From assembly GCA_018992685.1 (NCBI GenBank), contig JACVGT010000039.1, positions 1-38,237 of the forward strand: a DNA stretch of 38,237 nucleotides. The letters are read 5' to 3'. The DNA comes from Theionarchaea archaeon. GTDB taxonomy: Archaea; Methanobacteriota_B; Thermococci; Methanofastidiosales; SZ-28-30. Below are positions 7,818-15,596 of the stretch, piece by piece (within the stretch, counting starts at the first letter, position 1; each line of letters starts with the position of its first letter). Below the pieces are notes generated by a model. It was not told where the DNA came from. It made no database searches and was given only the letters and a program-made list of their open reading frames with translations. The position numbers and the translations under genes are program-made.

Positions 7818-8324
7818 TTGAAGGAGATGATACCTACGAATGTGTCAAAAAAAGCATATAAAGCAAAGAAAAGAGCATTATATATCAGGATAATCCAGGT
7901 AATAGTGGTTTTTGGCCTCTATGTGTTAGTCTCTCAATATACTCATGGCATGACAGGAAGACTCCCCGATTTCTTCAGTGGTCTGGATTTCATCTTTGGA
8001 GGTCTTTTTTGTATAGCTATCAGTGAACTCATTTGGAAAGCATTCAGGCCAGTCGCACGAATGTGTGAACACTTCTTCGTTACGGAATATGACCACCAGG
8101 TCATAGAATGGGACAAAATAGAGAAGGTCGAACTGAAAGAGAAATGCCTGAATCTTCATGCGCCGGAGGAACGTGCGAAAACCTATGTTGTGTCCTTCTC
8201 TAATATCGAGAATGCTGAAGAACTCATAGAGGATACCAGAACCATGTGCAAGACCAAAGGGATCGCCTTTGAAGCAGTCTCTAAGAATACTGAGGATATA
8301 GAATCCCTACAGGGGGAGCATTAA
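7818..8324 (+). CDS. Hypothetical membrane protein with two helices and a C-terminal soluble PH-like domain
   Basis: 168 codons from TTG 7818; ATG 7827 (165 aa) lies directly after AAGGAG, so the exact start is unclear. A basic N-terminus (KKAYKAKKRALYIR) precedes helix 1 (IIQVIVVFGLYVLVSQY) and helix 2 (LDFIFGGLFCIAISELIW). The last ~95 residues are soluble and alternate strands with a final helix (FFVTEYDHQVIEWDKIEKVE ... SNIENAEELIEDTRTMCKTK). This is reminiscent of bacterial PH-type domains attached to two-helix membrane proteins. No specific function can be assigned. Neighbours are not co-transcribed in any obvious way. Confidence 0.6.
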   Translation: MKEMIPTNVSKKAYKAKKRALYIRIIQVIVVFGLYVLVSQYTHGMTGRLPDFFSGLDFIFGGLFCIAISELIWKAFRPVARMCEHFFVTEYDHQVIEWDKIEKVELKEKCLNLHAPEERAKTYVVSFSNIENAEELIEDTRTMCKTKGIAFEAVSKNTEDIESLQGEH

Positions 8325-8855
8325 ATTGGGCAGATTAAGGCATTGTCTCCTTTTTCCATTCTTGCTCTTCACAAAGCTGCCTGCAAGCCAAAGATGCGAT
8401 TGTGTAAGCTTTTTTCGCAGAGTACAATAATAACTTATCAGTGCTGAACCAGATTGAAAGTGTTAAAATAGATGGAACTGAACTAAGTACGAAGGTAATG
8501 TCTGTTTCACCTAGTGGGTCACGAAATAGTTCATGTTGAACAGATTGTTAGTGGAAATGTATTCTGATTTGCTGGATCCTACATGAGAACGCAAGCTACC
8601 ATCTCTGTCACTCAGATTATGGGAAAAAGATCTTTCTCAAATCATTAGTATGATATCCCCATATATTTTTGGCCCTTCTTGATCACCTAGGGATTCAAGC
8701 CATTAAGACAAATCCCTCGCAGGGCTAATAACCGTAGGAACCAGCGCATCCTGTCATTTTCTTTCCTCTATTTCCATCATTATAATAAAAGGAAATCAAA
8801 AAGCTTATTACCCTATGAATAGGTATGTGCATAACATCTCAGAAGGAGGTATATC
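8325..8855. other. Intergenic stretch with a possible decayed coding fragment and the promoter of the C25 peptidase
   Basis: The plus-strand frame 8408-8539 is open and protein-like (EYNNNLSVLNQIESVKIDG) but has no start codon and follows a stop, so it may be a relic. Near 8780-8812, AT-rich elements (TTATAATAAAAGG and CTTATTAC) are candidates for the TATA box of the peptidase at 8856. Nothing else was recognised in this gap. Confidence 0.3.
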
Positions 8856-11528
8856 ATGAAAGAAAAAAAGGTTACACTTCTCGTCCTGGCAATGTTGTTG
8901 AGTTTGGCCCTTCCTGCAGCTTTTTCTGAGAAGAGTGCATTCACTGTTGACTACACCTTCGAGCCAGTCAAGGCTGATGGGTGCCAGGGATGTGGCTTCT
9001 GGACAATCGAAGACACTCGAGTGTTGAATGAACCAGGAGCTCCGCTGATACCCTACAGGATGGGTACCATTCTTCTCCCCCAGGGCACAGAACTGAAGGA
9101 TGTCAAGGTACGGCATACGAAGCCCCTTGTTCAGTCTGGATTTGATCTTCCGTGGGGCCAGCCACCCTGCACATTCAGTGACAATCCCATGACTGTTGGC
9201 AAGAATGAAGGAATCTATGGCACAGATACTCCATATCCTGGCAAAACACTTGAGATCGTGGGCATCCAGTACTGCAGAGGATTCGCGCTCCTCTATATTC
9301 ACTTGTTCCCAGTCCAGTATATGCCCGAATCTGGATCAGTGAAATTCTATCCGAACCTGACTGTGGATATTCAATTCACCACGGGCAAAAAGAACAACCT
9401 GTACAGAGGACTGGCTTCTGACAAAGCAGCTGTGATGGACATGGTGGATAATCCCGAAGTCGTTGAAACATACGAAGATGGACCGTTCCCCCTGGCTTCT
9501 GAAGAGTACATTATTATTACCAGCGACACCATGCAGTCAACGTTCCAGACATTAGCCACCTATAAGATGGGATACGTGAATGGAGCTTCTGTCTATACAG
9601 TCTCCTGGATCATAGCCAACTACTCCGGGGTAGACAATGCAGAGAAAATCAGAAACTTCATCATTGATAAGTATACCAATAACGGTACCAAGTATGTCCT
9701 GCTGGGCGGAGACATCTCTGCTGTTCCATACAGAGGATTTTATGTGTCGACTGGTGGATACACTGATTATGACATGCTGGCCGACATGTATTTTGCCCAC
9801 TTGGATGGTTCCCACAATGAAGATGGTGACAGCTACTGGGGCGAGACTCATGACAGTGTCGACTTCGCTGCAGAGATTGCTGTTGGCAGAGCACCCTGTG
9901 AGACAGTAACGGAAGCTTCGAATTTTGTCAACAAGGTCATAGCACATGACCAGGCAGAAAAGCCCAATAAGGTACTGTTCCACCAGTCCAGAGTACAGTC
10001 TGGCAACACGCCTGACTCCAGATGCCTGGCCTGGAACTGTGCTCAATGGCTGCCTGACTACTATGACATGGAGTATCTCTTTGAGGAGGTAGATGGCGTG
10101 ACCAAGCAAGAGTGGATCGATGCGTGGGCAGCCGGCCCAGTTTCAGTAGTCCACATTGGCCACGGAAATTCTGAGGTCTACTACATCAACCTCGAAAAGG
10201 ATGTTGGCACAGTCAGCTGGTACGGCTCAGATGTGGCTGCGATGACCAACACGTTCTGGCCTTGGACCACAAGCGTCGCCTGCATCTGTGGACAGATCGA
10301 GTACAATGACTGCCTGGCAGAACAATATGTCAAGGACCCTGACAACGGAGCTATTGCAGCCATTTATAATGACAACTATGGCTGGTTCAACACGATTAAT
10401 GCATGCATGTACTCTGGCGAATTCTGCGAAATGGAGTTCAGAGCCTGTTGGAGCGACGGGGAAGGAAGAGCTGGTGATATGCTGAACAAGGCACGAAGCT
10501 ATCTGGCGTCGTCAGCACAGACGGACTCGACCTACCGGTGGTGCCACTATGAGAGGAATATTGTAGGAGATCCTCATATACGCGTGAAAAATGGTACCTC
10601 GGAGTCACCTCCTCCAGAAGGGAGTATTCAAATTACCACGCCCACTGCTGGATCAGAAGTTTCAGGTCTCGTCACAATCAAGATTTCCTCGACAGGATGT
10701 GTCAGCCTTGTGACGGGCTTGATTACCTATCAAGGGGTGCAAGTGCTCGCTGATGAATATGATCTTCTTCCTATAAACGGCCCGCCATTCATGTATTCGT
10801 GGGACACGCTTGAGCGAGACAATATGGGGGCGTTCAAGTACGAGAATGGAAGATACAAGATTTCAGTGAATGGATACTGTCCCAACTACTCCTCAGTTGT
10901 ATGTTCTAACAGTATTGAGGTCATTCTGAAGAACTACAGCGTCTGGCTGATCAGCCCGTCAGAGGGGGAAATCATCTCAGGTACGATCACGGTGGATGTG
11001 GATACTCTGGGAATGGACATGGTTGAGTTTTACATTGATGGGACCTTGAGGTCCACAGACACAGATGCACCCTTCCAGTTCAGTTGGGATACTACCCATG
11101 ATTCTGATGGTACTCACACTGTTGAGGTGAAAGGTTACTGCGAGGGATTGTTCAAAGATAGTTTCACTGTCACTGTCACCGTGGAGAATTACACCGACTA
11201 CTATGTAACTATTACAAATCCTTCAGAGGGTCAAACTGTCTCTGGAACTGTGAACATTACCACAACCACCAACTGCGAGGAAGTGCGGTTTTATGTCGAC
11301 GGCACCCTGGTGAGGGTTGATACAGCATCGCCATTTGACTACACCTGGGACACCACTGGATACTCTGATGGAACCCACACGATATTGGCTGAGGGATACA
11401 TTGGTGGCATGTTTATGGCTGAGGACTCCGTTGTATGCACGGTCAACAACAGTGGAGAGTGTCTCGGAACGATCCTGGTTGCCTTGCTCTTGCTACTAGG
11501 TGCTGCAGGAACCTGGAGAACACGGTGA
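8856..11528 (+). CDS. Secreted gingipain-family (peptidase C25) cysteine protease with Ig-like repeats
   Basis: 890 aa, with an excellent ribosome-binding site (AGAAGGAGGT) 7 nt before the ATG. Residues 1-25 are a signal peptide. Residues ~30-205 match the propeptide/N-terminal part of C25 proteins (RMGTILLPQGTELKDV). The catalytic domain spans ~210-570: VVHIGHGNSE holds the catalytic His436 of the GHG motif, and SVACICGQ holds the likely nucleophile Cys476, followed by DCLAEQY, as in gingipains. Three Ig-like repeats start near 589, 693 and 781 (xxITxPSEGxxVSGTVxI ... VxFYVDGTL ... WDTTxxSDGTHT). A C-terminal membrane helix (~870-886) ends in TWRTR. It should cleave proteins at the cell surface. 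It is a single gene, followed by a T-rich terminator. Confidence 0.9.
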   Translation: MKEKKVTLLVLAMLLSLALPAAFSEKSAFTVDYTFEPVKADGCQGCGFWTIEDTRVLNEPGAPLIPYRMGTILLPQGTELKDVKVRHTKPLVQSGFDLPWGQPPCTFSDNPMTVGKNEGIYGTDTPYPGKTLEIVGIQYCRGFALLYIHLFPVQYMPESGSVKFYPNLTVDIQFTTGKKNNLYRGLASDKAAVMDMVDNPEVVETYEDGPFPLASEEYIIITSDTMQSTFQTLATYKMGYVNGASVYTVSWIIANYSGVDNAEKIRNFIIDKYTNNGTKYVLLGGDISAVPYRGFYVSTGGYTDYDMLADMYFAHLDGSHNEDGDSYWGETHDSVDFAAEIAVGRAPCETVTEASNFVNKVIAHDQAEKPNKVLFHQSRVQSGNTPDSRCLAWNCAQWLPDYYDMEYLFEEVDGVTKQEWIDAWAAGPVSVVHIGHGNSEVYYINLEKDVGTVSWYGSDVAAMTNTFWPWTTSVACICGQIEYNDCLAEQYVKDPDNGAIAAIYNDNYGWFNTINACMYSGEFCEMEFRACWSDGEGRAGDMLNKARSYLASSAQTDSTYRWCHYERNIVGDPHIRVKNGTSESPPPEGSIQITTPTAGSEVSGLVTIKISSTGCVSLVTGLITYQGVQVLADEYDLLPINGPPFMYSWDTLERDNMGAFKYENGRYKISVNGYCPNYSSVVCSNSIEVILKNYSVWLISPSEGEIISGTITVDVDTLGMDMVEFYIDGTLRSTDTDAPFQFSWDTTHDSDGTHTVEVKGYCEGLFKDSFTVTVTVENYTDYYVTITNPSEGQTVSGTVNITTTTNCEEVRFYVDGTLVRVDTASPFDYTWDTTGYSDGTHTILAEGYIGGMFMAEDSVVCTVNNSGECLGTILVALLLLLGAAGTWRTR

Positions 11529-11537
11529 ATCTCAAAT

Positions 11538-11559
11538 CTCTTTTTATTTTTCTTTTTTG
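11538..11559 (+). terminator. T-rich transcription terminator after the C25 peptidase
   Basis: Tracts of five, four and six T separated by single bases directly follow the stop at 11528 without a required hairpin. This is the usual form of an archaeal intrinsic terminator. Confidence 0.55.
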
Positions 11560-11609
11560 AAGATGCAATGATTTCAATGGAAAACAGAGACTATTGGTCA
11601 ACAAAGGAA

Positions 11610-11744
11610 TCACCTTACTTTCTTCAAATAGAGAATAATTCCTCCAGTTATGATGAAAATTGAAAAGAGCACTATTTCTGGCTTTATTCTCCAGAGGCAG
11701 CTCGTTTGATTGCAGATCCTGTATTCCAGGATTTTGCTTATTCT
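11610..11744 (-). pseudogene. Possible C-terminal remnant of an anchored surface protein
   Basis: The minus-strand frame ending at TGA 11612-11610 encodes about 44 residues ending in a membrane helix and basic tail (IVLFSIFIITGGIILYLKKV plus Arg). This is the same type of C-terminal anchor as in the surface proteins of this window. There is no start codon and a stop lies just upstream. It may be a relic of a gene removed during the neighbouring tandem duplication, or chance. Confidence 0.25.
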
Positions 11745-11787
11745 TTATATGAAGGTGTCAATGCACAAAAAGTGAAATCCCTCTGCT

Positions 11788-12645
11788 TCAGGAAGTACTC
11801 TCTTCAAGACTCAGTTTTCGATATCTCATTCGCCTCTGGTCATACCTCATGGGGTGTTCACAGCGGAATTCGAATACTATGTCATGCGGAATCTGTTCTG
11901 AGAACCAAGGCGCATAAAAGTCCCAATCACCGTCCACCTGGTTAGCACCTGTTGCAGTAACGTCTACCATGTAAGCTTCTCTATAATAAGTCCATGCTTT
12001 CCGATAATAGTCCATGGCTGCTTCAGAATTGCCCGCTTTCTGGTAGATGTAGCCAATCTCTTCATGCAGCCAGGCTCTTTCTATGGAATGGAGAGATTCT
12101 TTCTCAGGACCAATTCTTTCCCACGCTTCAAGAGCTTTTTGATTGTATGTTCGAGCTTCCCTCATGTTGTGAGCCTTCTCCCAGAAATCAGAAGCATATT
12201 GGAATAGTTGAGGCTGGAAGTATGTGCTTTCATCGGCCTCCTTCGAATGTTCCGCGGCCAATTCTGTATAAAGGGATTGGGCTAGGGTATGGTCCCCAAT
12301 TCCTTGGTAAACTCTGGCCAGCCAACGTTTAGTTGGGTAGGGATTGTTCAGAGCAGTTTCTCGTGCTTCTTCTTTTCTTCCGAGTGCAATCAAGCAATTC
12401 ACACGAATATGGATCCATGGATATTTAGATTGCTCTTCATATTCCAGCGTTTTCCTATACTGGGACTGTGCTTTCTCTCTTTCTCCCAGAAGCCTGTAGA
12501 TACGGGCAACATCAAAACTGTAGAACGTAACTGTAGAAAAATCCTTTCTCTCAAGTTCTTGTTGCAGTCTGGAGCAAGATTTATGTAAGAGCCTCTTGAG
12601 TTCTCGTCTTGTGAAGAGTGCTTCTGCTATTTTGGAGTATTCCAT
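11788..12645 (-). CDS. TPR-like helical-repeat protein, copy C of a tandem family
   Basis: 285 aa from ATG 12645, start MEYSKIAEALFTRRELKRLL. Repeated helical pairs of TPR character follow, for example IYRLLGEREKAQSQYRKTLE, then LARVYQGIGDHTLAQSLYTE and IGYIYQKAGNSEAAMDYYRK. The conserved C-terminal block is DGDWDFYAPWFSEQIPHDIV, then RRMRYRKLS. There is no signal peptide or membrane helix, so it is predicted cytoplasmic. It lies 11 bp after an orphan copy of the 568-aa protein's C-terminal domain (12657-12908). It is the third of three paralogs whose start codons are each 1470 bp apart. Its C-terminus (EESTS) differs from the other two. Its role is unknown; the context suggests a partner, perhaps immunity, of the adjacent domain. 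Confidence 0.75.
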   Translation of the reverse strand: MEYSKIAEALFTRRELKRLLHKSCSRLQQELERKDFSTVTFYSFDVARIYRLLGEREKAQSQYRKTLEYEEQSKYPWIHIRVNCLIALGRKEEARETALNNPYPTKRWLARVYQGIGDHTLAQSLYTELAAEHSKEADESTYFQPQLFQYASDFWEKAHNMREARTYNQKALEAWERIGPEKESLHSIERAWLHEEIGYIYQKAGNSEAAMDYYRKAWTYYREAYMVDVTATGANQVDGDWDFYAPWFSEQIPHDIVFEFRCEHPMRYDQRRMRYRKLSLEESTS

Positions 12646-12656
12646 TGTATCATCTC

Positions 12657-12908
12657 TTAATACGTACTGATCAGTTTGAATCCTTCACATAGCCATTTGC
12701 CAATGATAGTGGAGTATTCTTCCTTGGTTGTATCGTACATGTAGGGTGAATGACAATCCGCTCTGTATGCTGTTCTCAGTTCGCAAAATTCTCTAGAGTT
12801 TTTCCTTATAAATACTTCCCACTCCTTTCCCGCACTATCGAAGAAATGACATTGGTGAAATCTATGAAGTGAGGGACAAGTGGTCTTTTCCCCCACCCGT
12901 TTGCCCAC
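12657..12908 (-). pseudogene. Orphan C-terminal domain of the 568-aa protein (copy C)
   Basis: 83 codons from a GTG at 12908 without a good ribosome-binding site. Residues ~24-83 align with residues ~508-568 of the protein at 15597-17303: DSAGKEWEVFIRKN, LRTAYRADC and GKWLCEGFKLISTY correspond to DDAGKEWAVFIEKY, LISAYRVDC and AKWLCEKFRQISIY. The signal peptide, helical region and membrane part are all missing, as is the first strand of the domain. The frame is preserved despite many substitutions. It is either a silent or expressible orphan cassette, or a decaying duplicate. Confidence 0.6.
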
Positions 12909-12946
12909 CGAATTCGGAGTTTGTCAAGGAGAGAAGACAATATTCT

Positions 12947-13249
12947 TCAGGGACAAGAGCTTCTACTGAGGATCAGCATTGTGTCTAATCTTCTCTTGCA
13001 GCATGAGAATCTGTATTGTAGTCGCTTCGAGTCAGACTTCCATAGCCGCTCAAACCCAAAGTCAATCATGTGCAATTCTGGAAGCTGCATGTGGAACCAC
13101 TGTGCATAAAAATCCCGATCACCATCTACCTGATGAGCACCAATGGCAGTAGAATCTTCTGTACAGGCTTTTCTATACGTGATCTTGGCCTTTTGATAGT
13201 ATTTCATGGCAACTTCAAACTGTACAATGGTCAGGAAAGGCTGTCCCAT
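12947..13249 (-). pseudogene. C-terminal fragment of a divergent TPR-family copy
   Basis: The minus-strand frame encodes FEVAMKYYQKAKITYRKACT, then HQVDGDRDFYAQWF and a tail like that of the TPR proteins (compare EAAMDYYRKAWTYY ... NQVDGDWDFYAPWF). The first two thirds of the gene are absent. Its 5' end overlaps the 3' end of TPR copy B by 19 nt. It lies between TPR copy B and orphan tail C in the 1470-bp repeat unit. Confidence 0.6.
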
Positions 13250-14115
13250 GATCCATCAGGGTCTTCACTCTTTCTAGTACTGAGCTTCCGATATCTCATT
13301 CGCCTCTGGTCATACCTCATGGGGTGTTCACAGCGGAATTCGAATACTATGTCATGTGGAATCTGTTCTAAGAACCAAGGCGCATAGAAATCCCAATCAC
13401 CATCGAATAGATGATCCACTGTGGCCTCTAAATCCTCTGTATAAGCTTCTTTGTAATAGACCCATGCCTTCCGATAATAGTCCATGGCTGCTTCAAAATT
13501 GCCCGCTTTCTGGTAGATGTAACCAACCTCTTCGTGCAGCCAGGCTCTTTCTATGGGACGGAGAGACTCTTTCTCAGGACCAATTCTTTCCCAAACTTCA
13601 ACTGCTTTTTGATTGTATGTTCGAGCTTCCTTCATATTGCCAGCTTTTTCCCAAAAGTCAGAAGCATATTGGAATAGTTGTGGCCGAAAGTATGTGCTCT
13701 CATCAGCTTCTCTTGACTGTCCTGTTGCCAATTCCGTATAGAAATCTTGGGCAAGATCATAGTCTCCAAGTTCCTCATACAGATGTGCCAACAGGTTTTT
13801 CGTCGGATAAGGATCGTTCAAGACAACTTCTCGTGCTTCTTCTTTTCTTCCGAGTGCAATCAAGCATTTTCTCCTTATCTCCCTCCATTGATGTTTCGAT
13901 TGTTCAATGTATTCCAGCGTTTTTTCGCACTGGGACTGTGCCTTCTCTGGTTCTCCTAAGAACTGGTAAAGGCGGACTATATCAAAACTATAAAACGTAG
14001 CTATTGAGAAGTCTTTTCTCTCAAGTTCTTGCTGGAGTTCGGAGCAAGACTTCTGCAAGAGCCTCTTGAGTTCTCGTTTTGTGAAAAGCGCCTCTACTAT
14101 TTCGGAATATTCCAC
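13231..14115 (-). CDS. TPR-like helical-repeat protein, copy B of a tandem family
   Basis: 294 aa from GTG 14115. That codon aligns with the ATG of copies A and C (VEYSEIVEALFTKRELKRLL) and has the same upstream AAGGTGAC box as copy A. The frame is open to 14208, but those extra 31 codons read the orphan tail in a wrong phase. The TPR-like helices match copy A closely (IVRLYQFLGEPEKAQSQCEK, then LAHLYEELGDYDLAQDFYTE and VGYIYQKAGNFEAAMDYYRK). The C-terminal block DGDWDFYAPWFLEQIPHDIV and the tail KSEDPDGSWDSLS follow. It is cytoplasmic, without a signal peptide. It follows orphan tail B by about 11 bp. Confidence 0.75.
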   Translation of the reverse strand: MEYSEIVEALFTKRELKRLLQKSCSELQQELERKDFSIATFYSFDIVRLYQFLGEPEKAQSQCEKTLEYIEQSKHQWREIRRKCLIALGRKEEAREVVLNDPYPTKNLLAHLYEELGDYDLAQDFYTELATGQSREADESTYFRPQLFQYASDFWEKAGNMKEARTYNQKAVEVWERIGPEKESLRPIERAWLHEEVGYIYQKAGNFEAAMDYYRKAWVYYKEAYTEDLEATVDHLFDGDWDFYAPWFLEQIPHDIVFEFRCEHPMRYDQRRMRYRKLSTRKSEDPDGSWDSLS

Positions 14116-14126
14116 AACGTCACCTT

Positions 14127-14363
14127 CTAGTACATGCTGATTTGCTTGAATTTTTCGTACAGCCATTTTGCAATGATTGTAAGACGGTTGCTTCCGTCTT
14201 CTCTGCACTTATACGGTGGGGGGCAATCCACTCTGTACGCTGTTCTCAGTTGATAAAACTCTTCAAAGTATTTCCTTATAAGCACTGCCCATTCCTTTCC
14301 TGCACTATCGATGAAGTGACATCGGTGAAATCTATGAAGTGAACAACAAGTGAATTTTTTCCG
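14127..14363 (-). pseudogene. Orphan C-terminal domain of the 568-aa protein (copy B)
   Basis: The frame open from 14363 to TAG 14127 encodes IDSAGKEWAVLIRKYFEEFY, LRTAYRVDCPPPYKCREDGS and LTIIAKWLYEKFKQISMY, very close to the end of the 568-aa protein. No start codon lies at its head: relative to copy C a 1-nt length change puts the corresponding GTG out of frame. The domain itself is intact in frame. The TPR copy B start lies 11 bp downstream, exactly as the full-length gene precedes TPR copy A. Confidence 0.6.
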
Positions 14364-14391
14364 TTATCCATCTACCCACCGAACTTAGAGT

Positions 14392-14719
14392 ATGTCAAGG
14401 AGAGAAGACAATATTCTTCAGGGACAAGACCCTCTACTGAGGATCAGCATTGTGTCTAATTTTCCCTTTCAGTATGAGAATTCTGTATTGCAGTCGCTTC
14501 GAGTTAAACTCCTATGGCCGCTCATACCCAAAGTCGATCATGTGCAATTCTGGAAGCTGCATATGGAACCACTGTGCATAGGCGTCAATCACCATCTACC
14601 TGATGAGCACCAGTGGCAGTAGGATCTTCTGTACAGGCTCTTCTATACGTGATCCTGGTCTTTTGATAGTATTTCATGACAACTTCAAACTGTACAACGG
14701 TCAGGAAACGCTGTCCCAT
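14392..14719 (-). pseudogene. Frameshifted C-terminal fragment of a divergent TPR-family copy
   Basis: The minus-strand frame from ATG 14719 reads FEVVMKYYQKTRITYRRACT, then HQVDGD, and hits TGA at 14587-14585. The sister fragment at 12947-13249 continues DRDFYAQWF. The downstream similarity resumes in another phase (CAQWFHMQLPELHMIDFGYE-like), so an indel has broken it. The fragment's start overlaps the end of TPR copy A. It belongs to the second 1470-bp unit. Confidence 0.55.
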
Positions 14720-15585
14720 GATCCATCAGTGTCTTCACTCTTTCTAGTACTGAGCTTCCGATATCTCATCCGTCTCTGATCATACCTCATTGGATGTTCA
14801 CAACGGAATTCGAACACAATGCCATACGGAATCTGTTCTGAGAACCAAGGCGCATAGAAATCCCAATCACCATCAAATTGATTAGCGCCAGTTGCAGTAA
14901 CATCTATCATGTAAGCATCTCTGTAGTAGGCCCAGGCTTTTCGATAATAGTCCATGGCTGTTTCAGAATCGCCCGCTTTCTGGTAGATATAGCCAATCTC
15001 CTCATGCAACCAGGCTTTTTCTATTGAAATGTGAGATTCTTCCCCGGATCTGACTTTTTCCCACGCTTCAACTGCCTTTTGATTGTATATTCTAGATTCC
15101 CTCATATTACTAGCCTTTTCCCAGAAATCAGAAGCATACTGGAACAGTTGAGGCTGGAAGTTCGTGCTCTCATCGGCCTCCTTCGAATGTTCCGCGGCCA
15201 ATTCTGCATAGTAAGTCTGAGCAAGATCATGGTCTTCAAGTTCCTCATATAGGTACGCGAAAAGTCTTTTGGTCGGATAAGGATCGCTTAAAACGATCTC
15301 TTGTGCTTCTTCTTTTTTTCCAAGAGCAATTAGGCATTTTCTCCATATCCCCCTCCATTGATGTCTCGATTGCTTAATGTATTCCAGCGTTTTTTCGCAC
15401 TGGGACTGTGCCTTCTCTGGTTCTCCTAAGAACTGGTAAATGCGAACCATGTCAAAACTATAAAACGTGGCAATCGAGAGATCCTTTTTTTCAAGTTCTT
15501 GCTGGAGTCTGCAGTAGGACTTCTGTAAGAGCCTTTCAAGTTCTCGTTTTGTGAATAGTGCTTCTACTATTTCAGAATATTCCAT
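14701..15585 (-). CDS. TPR-like helical-repeat protein, copy A, directly downstream of the 568-aa membrane protein
   Basis: 294 aa from ATG 15585, with AAGGTGAC 3-10 nt upstream and only 11 bp after the stop of the 568-aa gene, so they form an operon. It contains repeated TPR-like helix pairs (MVRIYQFLGEPEKAQSQCEK, LFAYLYEELEDHDLAQTYYA and IGYIYQKAGDSETAMDYYRK) and a conserved end (DGDWDFYAPWFSEQIPYGIV, RRMRYRKLS). There is no signal peptide. Copies B and C repeat it at 1470-bp intervals. TPR-type scaffolds bind peptides or partner proteins. The fixed pairing with the neighbour's C-terminal domain suggests the two proteins interact, but this is inference. Confidence 0.78.
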   Translation of the reverse strand: MEYSEIVEALFTKRELERLLQKSYCRLQQELEKKDLSIATFYSFDMVRIYQFLGEPEKAQSQCEKTLEYIKQSRHQWRGIWRKCLIALGKKEEAQEIVLSDPYPTKRLFAYLYEELEDHDLAQTYYAELAAEHSKEADESTNFQPQLFQYASDFWEKASNMRESRIYNQKAVEAWEKVRSGEESHISIEKAWLHEEIGYIYQKAGDSETAMDYYRKAWAYYRDAYMIDVTATGANQFDGDWDFYAPWFSEQIPYGIVFEFRCEHPMRYDQRRMRYRKLSTRKSEDTDGSWDSVS

Positions 15586-15596
15586 AATGTCACCTT

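Noticed and set aside
8408-8539. Protein-like open frame before the C25 peptidase
   Set aside because: It has no start codon and a stop just upstream; it is too short to assign, so it is described only as part of the gap.
9552-10109. 185-codon minus-strand frame inside the peptidase gene
   Set aside because: It is antisense to the conserved C25 domain with no homology-like pattern of its own.
14116-14208. N-terminal extension of TPR copy B (MQRRRKQPSYNHC...)
   Set aside because: These codons read the orphan tail in a wrong phase; copies A and C start at the position equivalent to 14115.
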